Source: CAJQQY01 sp964352225 (GTDB lineage Bacteria > Bacteroidota > Bacteroidia > Chitinophagales > Saprospiraceae). Taken from it: a DNA stretch of 17,113 nucleotides. The notes beneath the pieces were generated by a model. It searched no databases and was not told the origin of the DNA. It saw nothing but the letters and a program-made list of their open reading frames with translations. The DNA lies in the NCBI GenBank assembly GCA_964352225.1, contig CAYGRM010000118.1, forward strand, positions 1-17,113, in the 5' to 3' direction. Every line of letters begins with the position of its first letter. Position 1 is the stretch's first letter. This document shows, one piece after another, positions 8,528-15,791 of the stretch. The position numbers and the translations under genes are program-made.

Positions 8528-9238
8528 TTAATAGAACTTGTAGGCTAAGGATATTCCTAAGTTGAACGATTGCACGACAATATTGTAATTGCCGTTCACT
8601 ACAATATTGTCAGTAACGGTGGTAACATCACTAATGGTTGCTATTCCCCCACTGAATGTAAAAGTTGGCATTAGTGCCAATCGTTTCCCCAAATTGCTTG
8701 TGAAGCCTATACCAAACTCGTATCCCAAACCAAATCCAGATTCAGTACTTCTGATGAAATTTTGTGTTATGTCGGAATCAGGCGAGCTAACATTGATACT
8801 AGGATTGTTGACAAGCATTGGACCAATTCCGATACGAGGAAAAATGGCAAATTTCTTGTAAACATTGATTTTATAGGCGGCTCCCACGAGTAGGGAATAC
8901 ACTTGCCAACTCTCAGTGTTGGCAGAAAAATTGGCATTTGGTGTTTCCGTGTTAAATTCGTTGACCAAATCCTCAATTTGAGTGTCGAAAATTTGGTATC
9001 TGAAAATTCCTGTGAGTGTTACTTTATCATTTAAAAAATATCCGCCGAATAAATCAAGCTTCGTACCATTCTTAGCAAAACCTGCATCAAGGTTGCTTAT
9101 ATCCGTATCCTTAAAATCACCTAACGTAAACGCCGTGCCAACGGAAGCCCCAATATAAAATGAGACATCTTGGTTAGTTTGAGCAGAAATGGATTGAAAC
9201 GCTATTAAAAGTGTAAGTGAGAACAAAAGCTGCTTCAT
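8528..9238 (-). CDS. Small outer-membrane beta-barrel protein, first gene of the efflux operon
   Basis: This 236-residue protein starts with a clear signal peptide cleaved near Ala19/Gln20 (SISA|Q). The mature part alternates polar and hydrophobic or aromatic residues, as expected for strands of an outer-membrane barrel: FYIGASVG near the start, KLDLFGGYF, SLLVGAAYKI, and a C-terminal strand ending in YKFY. A terminal aromatic residue is typical of proteins inserted by the BAM complex. It resembles the broad group of outer-membrane beta-barrel proteins common in Bacteroidota (OmpA-like 8-strand type, PF13505-like). Function cannot be read from sequence. Only 40 bases separate it from the outer-membrane factor gene, with no terminator in between, so it is probably the leader gene of the efflux operon. 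Confidence 0.8.
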   Translation of the reverse strand: MKQLLFSLTLLIAFQSISAQTNQDVSFYIGASVGTAFTLGDFKDTDISNLDAGFAKNGTKLDLFGGYFLNDKVTLTGIFRYQIFDTQIEDLVNEFNTETPNANFSANTESWQVYSLLVGAAYKINVYKKFAIFPRIGIGPMLVNNPSINVSSPDSDITQNFIRSTESGFGLGYEFGIGFTSNLGKRLALMPTFTFSGGIATISDVTTVTDNIVVNGNYNIVVQSFNLGISLAYKFY

Positions 9239-9348
9239 AGCTATTAACTTGTATTAATTTTATGATGAAAGTTTGTTGGTTTGGATTTAAAATTATCGTA
9301 CAGTGTTTTTAAGTAACTGATATACAATTATTTGTTTTTAATATGAAT

Positions 9349-9383
9349 CAAAAATAGAGCTCATAAAACGGCGTGATTCCAAA
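9349..9383 (-). promoter_or_regulatory. Candidate Bacteroidota-type promoter for the efflux operon
   Basis: On the minus strand, TATTTTTG (9356-9349) matches the TAnnTTTG -7 element exactly. TTTG (9383-9380) lies 23 bases upstream as a -33 element, within the range reported for Flavobacterium promoters (about 17-23). Transcription starting just after it would leave a leader of roughly 100 bases before the ATG at 9238. The region is AT-rich, so a chance match is possible. No regulator-binding palindrome was recognised in 9239-9422. Confidence 0.4.
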
Positions 9384-9422
9384 AAGAAACTGAACCGTCC
9401 AAAATATTCATTGAAACGACTT

Positions 9423-10625
9423 TTACCTAAAACTGAACCCTATTCCGACATTAAAGTTGTAGCCGGTAAATCCGGAAATAGAACCGATGTTATCTTTAAA
9501 ATTGGAGGCTGTATATTTAAAATTGCCTGAAAAAAAAACTACGCCCCCAAGCCTATAATTGGCTCCCAATGTTAACCCCATATAAAAGCTTCTATCCGTT
9601 CCCTCGGAAATATCCCTAGTTGTACTTATACCCAAATTAGTTATGGTCACGCTACCTGTTCCCCCTTCTGCCCTTACGCTTAGCCTTCCACCTTCAACAT
9701 CGCCGTAAATGCTCCAGTTTTTTCTTGAAAAGGGAATATATCTGGCGCCAATACCAAGTTTCAAAACTGCGAAACCGTTTCCAGAACCACTTATCGATAT
9801 TCCGTTCGAATTTCTAGTCTGTTCTTTTGAACTCATAAAACCTAAACTTAGTAACCCGCCTATTTTATTTGTGAACATATGACCGGAGGTAAGGTGCCAT
9901 ATGGTGCTTTCCTCACTAATATCAACAAGGGTTTCCTCATCAAAATCGGTTATAAACCGATTATCAATAAAATGGTTGCCATATGTCAGTGATATGAAGT
10001 AGGTACTTTCCCAATTATGCAATTGACTTATTACCTTATAGTCTTCTCTTTGTCTCTCAGACTCATTGATGGTGGTAGGTTCGTAATTTATTGCGGTTCT
10101 TAGCTCATGACCTTGATTGTTCCCTGATACAACGAAGGGGGTATTACAACCCAATAAACCACTAGTTTCTGGAACGATAATTTTTGCTATGTCACCATGC
10201 AAATCATCAAGCGATTCGCAGCTAAAGGGCACTTCATTATATTGAAATTCAACGCTTAACGTATTTCTATTAAAAAAGTCCCTGTTGTGGCTATCTTCAA
10301 TTAATGCTTTCAGGAATTTTAAATTCTGTTTTTCTTTCCTAAAATCAGGAAACTTCAGGTAGTAATGAATGGCTTGGTCTTTACGTTCAATCCCATCCAT
10401 AGCAATTGTATCGGATTGGACAGTTTCAAAAAGATTGTTTTCCTCATCTACTATGATAAACTTTGCTTCGTGATTGGGTAAGTTTTTGAAGGTGGAAGGC
10501 ATCTTGAAAAGGGAATAGTATATGACATCATTTTCGTTAAAAGAGAACATTCTTTTTTCTTGGCCGTATGTGACAACTAAAAGATTGGTAATTAAGATTA
10601 ATGAGAAAAGTAACTTGGTTTTCAT
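9423..10625 (-). CDS. Putative outer-membrane beta-barrel protein with N-terminal soluble region, 400 aa
   Basis: I do not recognise a named family. A signal peptide covers about 1-21 (cleavage near TYG|Q). Residues 22 to about 190 look soluble and mixed alpha/beta, with two Cys residues (about 155 and 179) that could form a disulfide. From about 205 to the end, short amphipathic stretches separated by turns suggest barrel strands: STYFISLTYGNHF, GGLLSLGFMSS, AVLKLGIGARYIPF, MGLTLGANYRLG, and a final strand NFNVGIGFSFR. An Arg rather than an aromatic residue is last, with Phe just before it. The gene is flanked by a 49-base palindrome upstream and by 184 non-coding bases downstream, so it is probably transcribed alone. 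Its location beside envelope genes fits an outer-membrane role, but no substrate can be named. Confidence 0.75.
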   Translation of the reverse strand: MKTKLLFSLILITNLLVVTYGQEKRMFSFNENDVIYYSLFKMPSTFKNLPNHEAKFIIVDEENNLFETVQSDTIAMDGIERKDQAIHYYLKFPDFRKEKQNLKFLKALIEDSHNRDFFNRNTLSVEFQYNEVPFSCESLDDLHGDIAKIIVPETSGLLGCNTPFVVSGNNQGHELRTAINYEPTTINESERQREDYKVISQLHNWESTYFISLTYGNHFIDNRFITDFDEETLVDISEESTIWHLTSGHMFTNKIGGLLSLGFMSSKEQTRNSNGISISGSGNGFAVLKLGIGARYIPFSRKNWSIYGDVEGGRLSVRAEGGTGSVTITNLGISTTRDISEGTDRSFYMGLTLGANYRLGGVVFFSGNFKYTASNFKDNIGSISGFTGYNFNVGIGFSFR

Positions 10626-10695
10626 TTCTGGGTATTATTTATTCTGATTTTTAGCTGAACACCAACGAATGTTTGAAGGTGAAAGACCTTATATA

Positions 10696-10744
10696 TAAAT
10701 ATTAAGCGACCAAAGCACAATGTGCTTTGGTCGCTTAATATTTA
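10696..10744 (-). terminator. 49-base near-perfect palindrome, probable terminator
   Basis: Two 24-base arms (10696-10719 and 10721-10744) are exact reverse complements with a single base, A10720, between them. The core arm reads AAGCGACCAAAGCACA. It begins 3 bases beyond the stop codon of the propeller lipoprotein gene (TAA at 10750-10748), where a terminator is expected. The RNA would fold into a long hairpin with a small loop. On the minus strand it is followed by AT-rich sequence rather than a clean T-run, so arrest or 3'-end protection of the message is as likely as classical intrinsic termination. In the rest of the gap (10626-10695) I see only a short AAGGT/ACCTT inverted repeat at 10676-10690 and no clear promoter. 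Confidence 0.7.
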
Positions 10745-10747
10745 AAT

Positions 10748-12217
10748 TTACTGAACAGAAACTTCATAGAGTACCCCATCCACTCCAGGATAGTATATAC
10801 GACCTGAGTATCCAGGACTTATGTTGGCCCCGTCGCTCATCCTCGGTAAATCAACAGAACGAGCAAGTTCCTTTCCTGTAGCCGCTTCTCGAAATACAAC
10901 CTGTTCGTTCGTTGCTGAAAGTGGTATTGATAAAGGAGGAAAATTCGTCAATTCTGACATGACAATGACACGATTATCTGCTGATCCAACTAGTTGTTGA
11001 AATACACTTGTGGCAAGTTGTTCCCTCCACTCCAATTCAAAACCAGAATTTGGGTCAAAAGAAATCGCACATGCTCTACGTGCTCCTGTATCTGCAGCAA
11101 ATAACAAGCCACTACTGGAGTCAAATGCTCCATGGGCTACTGCAAAAGAGATTGGTGCAGGTATATCATCAAAGGGTTTGAATGAGTAACGTAATGATGA
11201 ATCATCGGCAGAAATCGCCCAAACCGATGCTGGATCACTGGTATATGTGTTAACCTGTGAAAATACCCAATCACCAACAACGTTTGGGGCCAATGCGGTT
11301 CCTCCTTCTGTGTCTGATATGGAGACGAAGCCCCATCCACTGTCAAACGAAAGAGTCTGTCCGTTCCAACTATATCTATATATACTTTCAATGCCTGGTA
11401 AATAAACATAGTCCTGCCCATTATGAAATCCGACGGGCATTCGACCGGTAGCAAAATCGGGCAATTCCACTTGGGTAATAATTTCCAATGAATTTGGATT
11501 TATTGCTAAAAGTGTTTGTGTTTGTGAAGTATCTAAACAGGTAGCCAAGGCTAGCCCACCAGGATCGTTACATGACCGAAACAATGCTTTGGTAAAAATA
11601 GTGCCATCTGAGCTCGTGATAAATCCATTATAACTAGCATTTTTCGGGTCCACCTGCGGTAAATCAACTTGCTTATTAATTTCACCGTTATCTGGATTTA
11701 AGCTAGCAATTGTATTGCCCGAAACCACAATAAGTGAACCATTACCATGCATACCAATAACACCTGGATAATTCCATGCCGTTTCATTTTCATAAACGGC
11801 TAATTGGGTGTTCCAGACCTCTTGTAGGCTATTGGCATCAAGCCTGGCCACGGCAGGTCCAGTTGAACCAGGAACGTCACCATAGACCCCATAATAAATA
11901 TAAATTTCATCTTGATTTCGAGTGACCACATTGTACGTGCCAGGGTAAAAACCGGGGGCCGAACGCACAATTGCTTCGTTAGTTGTTTCTGGATTTAGGT
12001 CACCGTTAAATACGGCATCTTCAAAAACATGACTGCGACCAACATCTGCATGTTCAGTTGCATTTAAGGTATTAAAGAGACCAGATACCTTATCATCCGA
12101 GATAACGTCTTCATTTGTGTTTGTTTCCATTGATGACATGTTATCGTCTTCGGAACAGCTCGAAAGAATGGCGAAGACAGCAAATAAAAGGAAATTTCTA
12201 AATACGCTTGTTTTCAT
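10748..12217 (-). CDS. PQQ-like beta-propeller lipoprotein, 489 aa
   Basis: The signal peptide ends in a lipobox LSSC with the lipidated Cys at 21, followed by SEDD, a common Bacteroidota lipoprotein start. After a polar linker to about residue 90, the chain is built from repeated short strands with Gly, Asp and Trp turns. Several units read like the LdanTGe-type blades of WD/PQQ-like propellers: VARLDANSLQEVW, ASLNPDNGEINKQVDLP, LAINPNSLEIITQVELP and FREAATGKELARSVDLP. No quinone-binding or catalytic residues could be recognised, so it is better described as a propeller-fold lipoprotein than as a dehydrogenase. RSCNDPGG and ATCLD may hold a disulfide pair. It is monocistronic as far as the sequence shows, with a candidate promoter at 12243-12250 and the palindrome just after its stop codon. 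Its role is unknown; substrate binding or a structural role at the cell surface is possible. Confidence 0.8.
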   Translation of the reverse strand: MKTSVFRNFLLFAVFAILSSCSEDDNMSSMETNTNEDVISDDKVSGLFNTLNATEHADVGRSHVFEDAVFNGDLNPETTNEAIVRSAPGFYPGTYNVVTRNQDEIYIYYGVYGDVPGSTGPAVARLDANSLQEVWNTQLAVYENETAWNYPGVIGMHGNGSLIVVSGNTIASLNPDNGEINKQVDLPQVDPKNASYNGFITSSDGTIFTKALFRSCNDPGGLALATCLDTSQTQTLLAINPNSLEIITQVELPDFATGRMPVGFHNGQDYVYLPGIESIYRYSWNGQTLSFDSGWGFVSISDTEGGTALAPNVVGDWVFSQVNTYTSDPASVWAISADDSSLRYSFKPFDDIPAPISFAVAHGAFDSSSGLLFAADTGARRACAISFDPNSGFELEWREQLATSVFQQLVGSADNRVIVMSELTNFPPLSIPLSATNEQVVFREAATGKELARSVDLPRMSDGANISPGYSGRIYYPGVDGVLYEVSVQ

Positions 12218-12242
12218 TTTTTTTTATTTTGATTTTCGAATT

Positions 12243-12250
12243 CAAAAGTA
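12243..12250 (-). promoter_or_regulatory. Candidate -7 promoter element of the propeller lipoprotein gene
   Basis: TACTTTTG on the minus strand fits the Bacteroidota -7 consensus TAnnTTTG. It lies 25 bases before the ATG at 12217, which would give a short A-rich leader of about 20 bases. The -33 region has TTTC rather than TTTG at the expected distance, so the match is partial. The rest of the 12218-12398 gap shows no gene and no clear terminator for the sulfatase operon. Confidence 0.4.
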
Positions 12251-12398
12251 GGAGCGATTGTCACTTGAAACTTTTTAGAAATAGTGAAGCAACCAAATAT
12301 GGATGTGAAACGTCTAACCAGTATTCTTGGATAAAAAATCAATAAGCTATACTCTCATCGAACAGTGCTGCAAAACAGGAATGGCCTAAGCGGATACT

Positions 12399-14171
12399 TT
12401 ACCCTCTACTTTTTAAGGCTCTTTGTTTTCGCCAACCAATAAAGCCAATAGTGCCAATAACCAAGATCGCTAAAATGGGAAAGACAGGTTTGAGCATGGT
12501 GACCAATGATTTTTTGTTCACCTCCCTCTCTGCAGAATAGCCCTTGGGCATTTCAATCACACCCACCCTCTTTTCATATGCTTGGTATTCCGTCAACATC
12601 CTTTGGAACAATGCTGGCTTTTGGGGAGCTAAATCATTGACTTCTCCAGGATCATCCGGTAAATAGTATAGATGCCAAGTATTATCGCCGTATGGGATGT
12701 TGTTTTTAACGATCTTATATCCGTTTAAAAAGTAGGCCGAACTGTTACCAGATTCCAAACCAACTCCTTCATCTTTTCCATATATGGGCTCGTTGGTGTT
12801 GAAAATATGAGGTAGCATACTGTTTCCTGTAATGGGGGCAAAGCCCTCATTGGCAGTAGAAGAAAGTCCTGCTATTTCATAGATTGTGGGAGCCACATCT
12901 GTAAAAAAGCAAAAGGCATTGGAGCTAGCCTCTTTGGGTAGATTTTTGCCACTTATTATAAAAGGAACACGTAAACCTCCTTCTCCCGTGTAATATTTAA
13001 AGTATGAGAAGGGAGAAGCCAAAGCATTCGCAAATTCAGGTCCGTGAGCTCCATAATATCCCTTTGCACCGTGTTTGTCAAAGTCACGGTGATAGCCCTG
13101 TCTTTTGGCCCATTTCATGGCTTTGTTATGATAATCGGCTCCTTCCGGTCCATTGTCCGAAGTAATTATAAAAATGGTATTTTCCAACAATCCCTCCTCC
13201 GCCAAATAATCGATGTAACGTCCAATATGAAAATCCATAGCTTCCAACATGCCGGCCGTTAATGCCATATCGGTAGTGTACATCTCTTGATCTTTTTTGC
13301 TTAATCCTTCCCATTTTCTAAATTGTGGGAATACATGGTTCAACGATGCTCCTTTTGGGATTATGCCGAGTTCTTTGGCTTTTTTATAGCGACGAAGGCG
13401 AAGTTTGTCCCACCCTTCAGCGTAGGTAGTACGATACCGATCTACAAATTCTTTTGGGGCTTGAATGGGCACGTGAATCGCCTGAAAGGCAATGTAAGAG
13501 AAAAAAGGATTTTCTTTATTCCTTTCTTCCTGATGAAATGAAATGACTTTGTCTATATAGGTTTTTGAGGAATAGAAGTCTTTTGGAAGATTGGTCTCTT
13601 TTCCATCGGCAAACCATTGGGCAGTGGGTTTCATGGGTAAATATCCCCGTGCTTCAAAATTATCGGCTCCCGAAGCTCCTAAAATAAAAGAACGGTCGAA
13701 TCCTCTCTTGGTGGGCAGGGTATTTTCATCGTGGCCCAAGTGCCATTTTCCCGTTGTATAAGCAGTATAGTTGGCTTCCTTTAGACGGGTTGCGATGGTC
13801 TGAACCCGATTATTCAAAATGCCCCTATAGCCGGGCTTGTTTTGAAAGTCTTTTGGAAGCATTTCCGGTAAATTGGCAACGCCCGCCAAATGGCTATCCG
13901 TTCCTGTCATCAGCATTGCTCTGGAAGGAGCACAGGCTGGAGAGGCATGCATGTTGGTGAACATCATACCTCCCTTGGCCAATCGATCTATATTGGGCGT
14001 CCGTGCTTCTCCTCCGAAGCAACCAAAGTCCATCAGGCCAGAATCGTCCACTAACAATAACACGATGTTTGGCTTGGCCTCAGTGGAATCAGCTTGCCCG
14101 TGAACCTTCGCATTTAAACCTATGATAAGCAAAAAAATAAGTAAATGAAATTTGTAGAGACACATATTCAT
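12399..14171 (-). CDS. Type I sulfatase (arylsulfatase-like) with C-terminal membrane anchor
   Basis: This 590-residue formylglycine-dependent sulfatase would hydrolyse a sulfate ester in the periplasm. The signature CAPSR (80-84) carries Cys80, which must be oxidised to formylglycine by a maturation enzyme not present in the window. Metal ligands include Asp42/Asp43 near the N-terminus (LLLVDDSG) and Asp339/Asn340 (SDNGPEG). GKWHLG (141-146) supplies the Lys and His of the active site, and His233 (AIHVPIQAP) and GEGGLRVPF (396-404) are also typical. The architecture resembles arylsulfatases of the AtsA kind (S1_4-like in SulfAtlas terms), but the substrate cannot be deduced. There is an N-terminal signal peptide (about 1-25) and a hydrophobic segment at about 560-580 followed by RKQRALKSRG. 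This suggests the catalytic domain faces the periplasm while the tail anchors in the inner membrane. The start codon overlaps the preceding gene's stop in ATGA. Confidence 0.93.
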   Translation of the reverse strand: MNMCLYKFHLLIFLLIIGLNAKVHGQADSTEAKPNIVLLLVDDSGLMDFGCFGGEARTPNIDRLAKGGMMFTNMHASPACAPSRAMLMTGTDSHLAGVANLPEMLPKDFQNKPGYRGILNNRVQTIATRLKEANYTAYTTGKWHLGHDENTLPTKRGFDRSFILGASGADNFEARGYLPMKPTAQWFADGKETNLPKDFYSSKTYIDKVISFHQEERNKENPFFSYIAFQAIHVPIQAPKEFVDRYRTTYAEGWDKLRLRRYKKAKELGIIPKGASLNHVFPQFRKWEGLSKKDQEMYTTDMALTAGMLEAMDFHIGRYIDYLAEEGLLENTIFIITSDNGPEGADYHNKAMKWAKRQGYHRDFDKHGAKGYYGAHGPEFANALASPFSYFKYYTGEGGLRVPFIISGKNLPKEASSNAFCFFTDVAPTIYEIAGLSSTANEGFAPITGNSMLPHIFNTNEPIYGKDEGVGLESGNSSAYFLNGYKIVKNNIPYGDNTWHLYYLPDDPGEVNDLAPQKPALFQRMLTEYQAYEKRVGVIEMPKGYSAEREVNKKSLVTMLKPVFPILAILVIGTIGFIGWRKQRALKSRG

Positions 14172-15019
14172 TTATCATTTAATACTTGCATGATCAATTG
14201 GGCCGTTTCATGACTTGAGTTTTGGTTTTGTCCGGTAATAAAACGCTTTTCTTTATCAATAACGGTAAGGGTGGCAAAAGGGTCCACCCTTTTATGTTTA
14301 GCCTGATAGTTCGCCCCTGATTTTACAAGCTCTTCTTCTGGATGTTTGGGAGTGAACTCAATGCCAAATTGCTTCAGCTGCTTTTGTGTTACCCCTGTCA
14401 TCTTTCTTCCCTTGACCAAATAATCTCCATTTTTGTCTTTTGCCTCGGTAAACGCCAACGCCCCATGGCAAACACTGCCAAAAAGAACATCTGAATTGTA
14501 ATAGGCTTCAGATACTTTAGTGCCCATCATCTCCGAGGCCATATCATAGGCGGCACCCCAACCTCCAGCAAAAAAAACGACATCGTAGGTTTTGATATCT
14601 ACCTCTTCGATCGGAATTGAATTTTTAACTTTTGCTTGAAACACCTCATCTTCTAAATACCGTTTATCTTGGTCAGATCTTAAAAAATAGTTAAAAGAAA
14701 AAGGATCAATAGGTATTTCTCCACCCTTAATACTTGCAACATCTACTTCCATATTTCCATCAAGGAATTCATAATACGGTATGGTCATCTCGGAGGCAAA
14801 AACGCCAGTTGCAGGTCCTTCCTCCTCACCTGGTTTGTTTAACACCCCATGACTGGTAGTTACAATAAGTGCCTTCTTTCCTTTAAGGTTAAATTCCTGT
14901 CCATCATAGTCTGGATGGAAACCTAAAGATTTAAGTATGGAAGGCAATGCTATCACGAAAATTAGTAGTGCAGCGAACAATCCCAAGGTAACGTAACCAA
15001 CTTTTTTAGATATTTTCAT
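14168..15019 (-). CDS. Membrane-anchored DJ-1/PfpI-family protein (Hsp31-like)
   Basis: Residues 48-280 form a DJ-1/PfpI (class I glutamine amidotransferase-like) domain. It starts with KKALIVTTSHG, has Glu77 in GVFASEMTIPY, DVVFFAGGWGA at 146-156, and the nucleophile elbow GSVCHGAL with Cys184 and His185. This Glu-Cys-His set is that of Hsp31-type members, which include glyoxalase III-like, chaperone and hydrolase activities; which one applies here is unknown. The family is mostly cytosolic, but this protein has a hydrophobic N-terminal segment at about 8-28 after a basic start. It is therefore probably an inner-membrane-anchored protein with a periplasmic domain, or a secreted one. Its TGA overlaps the ATG of the sulfatase gene (ATGA, 14171-14168), and 16 bases separate its start from the response regulator, so it sits in the middle of the operon. 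The type 1 glutamine amidotransferase label often given to such proteins should not be read as transfer of glutamine nitrogen. Confidence 0.9.
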   Translation of the reverse strand: MKISKKVGYVTLGLFAALLIFVIALPSILKSLGFHPDYDGQEFNLKGKKALIVTTSHGVLNKPGEEEGPATGVFASEMTIPYYEFLDGNMEVDVASIKGGEIPIDPFSFNYFLRSDQDKRYLEDEVFQAKVKNSIPIEEVDIKTYDVVFFAGGWGAAYDMASEMMGTKVSEAYYNSDVLFGSVCHGALAFTEAKDKNGDYLVKGRKMTGVTQKQLKQFGIEFTPKHPEEELVKSGANYQAKHKRVDPFATLTVIDKEKRFITGQNQNSSHETAQLIMQVLNDK

Positions 15020-15035
15020 TTTCTTTTTTTTAATT

Positions 15036-15791
15036 TCAACTTATCCATTGCTTCAGTCGAGGAGCTTTTGTTTTACTCACAATAACTTGTTCACTTGGTT
15101 TAGGATTTAAATTCAAAATTAACTTTCCATTAAAATACAGTTGCAGGTTTTCAACAGCTTTTCGTTGCACGATAAACTGCCTGTTGGCCCTAAAAAAATG
15201 GTCTGGATCGATTTCTACTTCTATATCTTCCAATTTTTTGTCAATGATGTATTCATTTTTATCAAACGAGATTGCTTTAACGGTTCCCATATCAATTGTG
15301 AAGTACGCAATTTCAGCCACGCCCAGAGGCACTAGAGTGTCGCGTTGATGCACTAAATAGGTAGACTTATACCTGCTCTTTTCAGTTTTTATAATTTGCA
15401 GCATCTCTTGAAACTGTTGGCTTACAGGTATTGTTTGTTGCGTCCTGCTGTATTTGACCATAGCTTCCCTTAATTCCTCTTCATCAATAGGTTTTAACAA
15501 ATAGTCTATGCTATTTACTTTGAAAGCTTTAAGTGCGTATTCATCGTATGCCGTGGTAAAAATAATTGGAACATTGATTTGGACTTTTTTAAAAATCTCG
15601 AAAGATATGCCATCTGCCAAATGAATGTCAAAAAAGGCAAGTTCAATGGTATTTTCTTTTTGGAAAAATTCTACAGCCCTAGAAACCGTACCAATCACAT
15701 TGACTATAACAATGGACGAATCAAGTTGGGTCAAGAGAAACTTCAAGTTCTCTGCGGCGGCTTTCTCATCTTCTATAATTAAAACTTTCAT
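15036..15791 (-). CDS. LytTR-family response regulator
   Basis: This 251-residue regulator has a receiver domain (about 1-115) with acidic residues Glu7/Asp8, phosphoacceptor Asp55 (AFFDIHL), Thr79/Thr80 and Lys100 (YLLKPID), all in their normal places. A LytTR DNA-binding domain covers about 142-250, with the characteristic FFRANRQFIV segment at 199-208. It should be phosphorylated by the kinase just upstream, whose stop codon overlaps its start (ATGA at 15791-15788), and then bind direct repeats in target promoters. No obvious LytTR binding repeats were recognised in the window, so its targets are unknown. The DJ-1-family and sulfatase genes downstream on the same message are the most likely part of its regulon by position. 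Confidence 0.95.
   Translation of the reverse strand: MKVLIIEDEKAAAENLKFLLTQLDSSIVIVNVIGTVSRAVEFFQKENTIELAFFDIHLADGISFEIFKKVQINVPIIFTTAYDEYALKAFKVNSIDYLLKPIDEEELREAMVKYSRTQQTIPVSQQFQEMLQIIKTEKSRYKSTYLVHQRDTLVPLGVAEIAYFTIDMGTVKAISFDKNEYIIDKKLEDIEVEIDPDHFFRANRQFIVQRKAVENLQLYFNGKLILNLNPKPSEQVIVSKTKAPRLKQWIS

Noticed and set aside
9384..9422. Possible hairpin after the stop codon of the 400-residue barrel protein gene
   Set aside because: Only a 4-bp TGAA/TTCA pairing with a long loop precedes the T-run, too weak to call a terminator.
11137..11454. Minus-strand open frame in another phase inside the propeller lipoprotein gene
   Set aside because: The propeller frame is intact through this region, so there is no sign of a frameshift. 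The alternative translation has no recognisable features.
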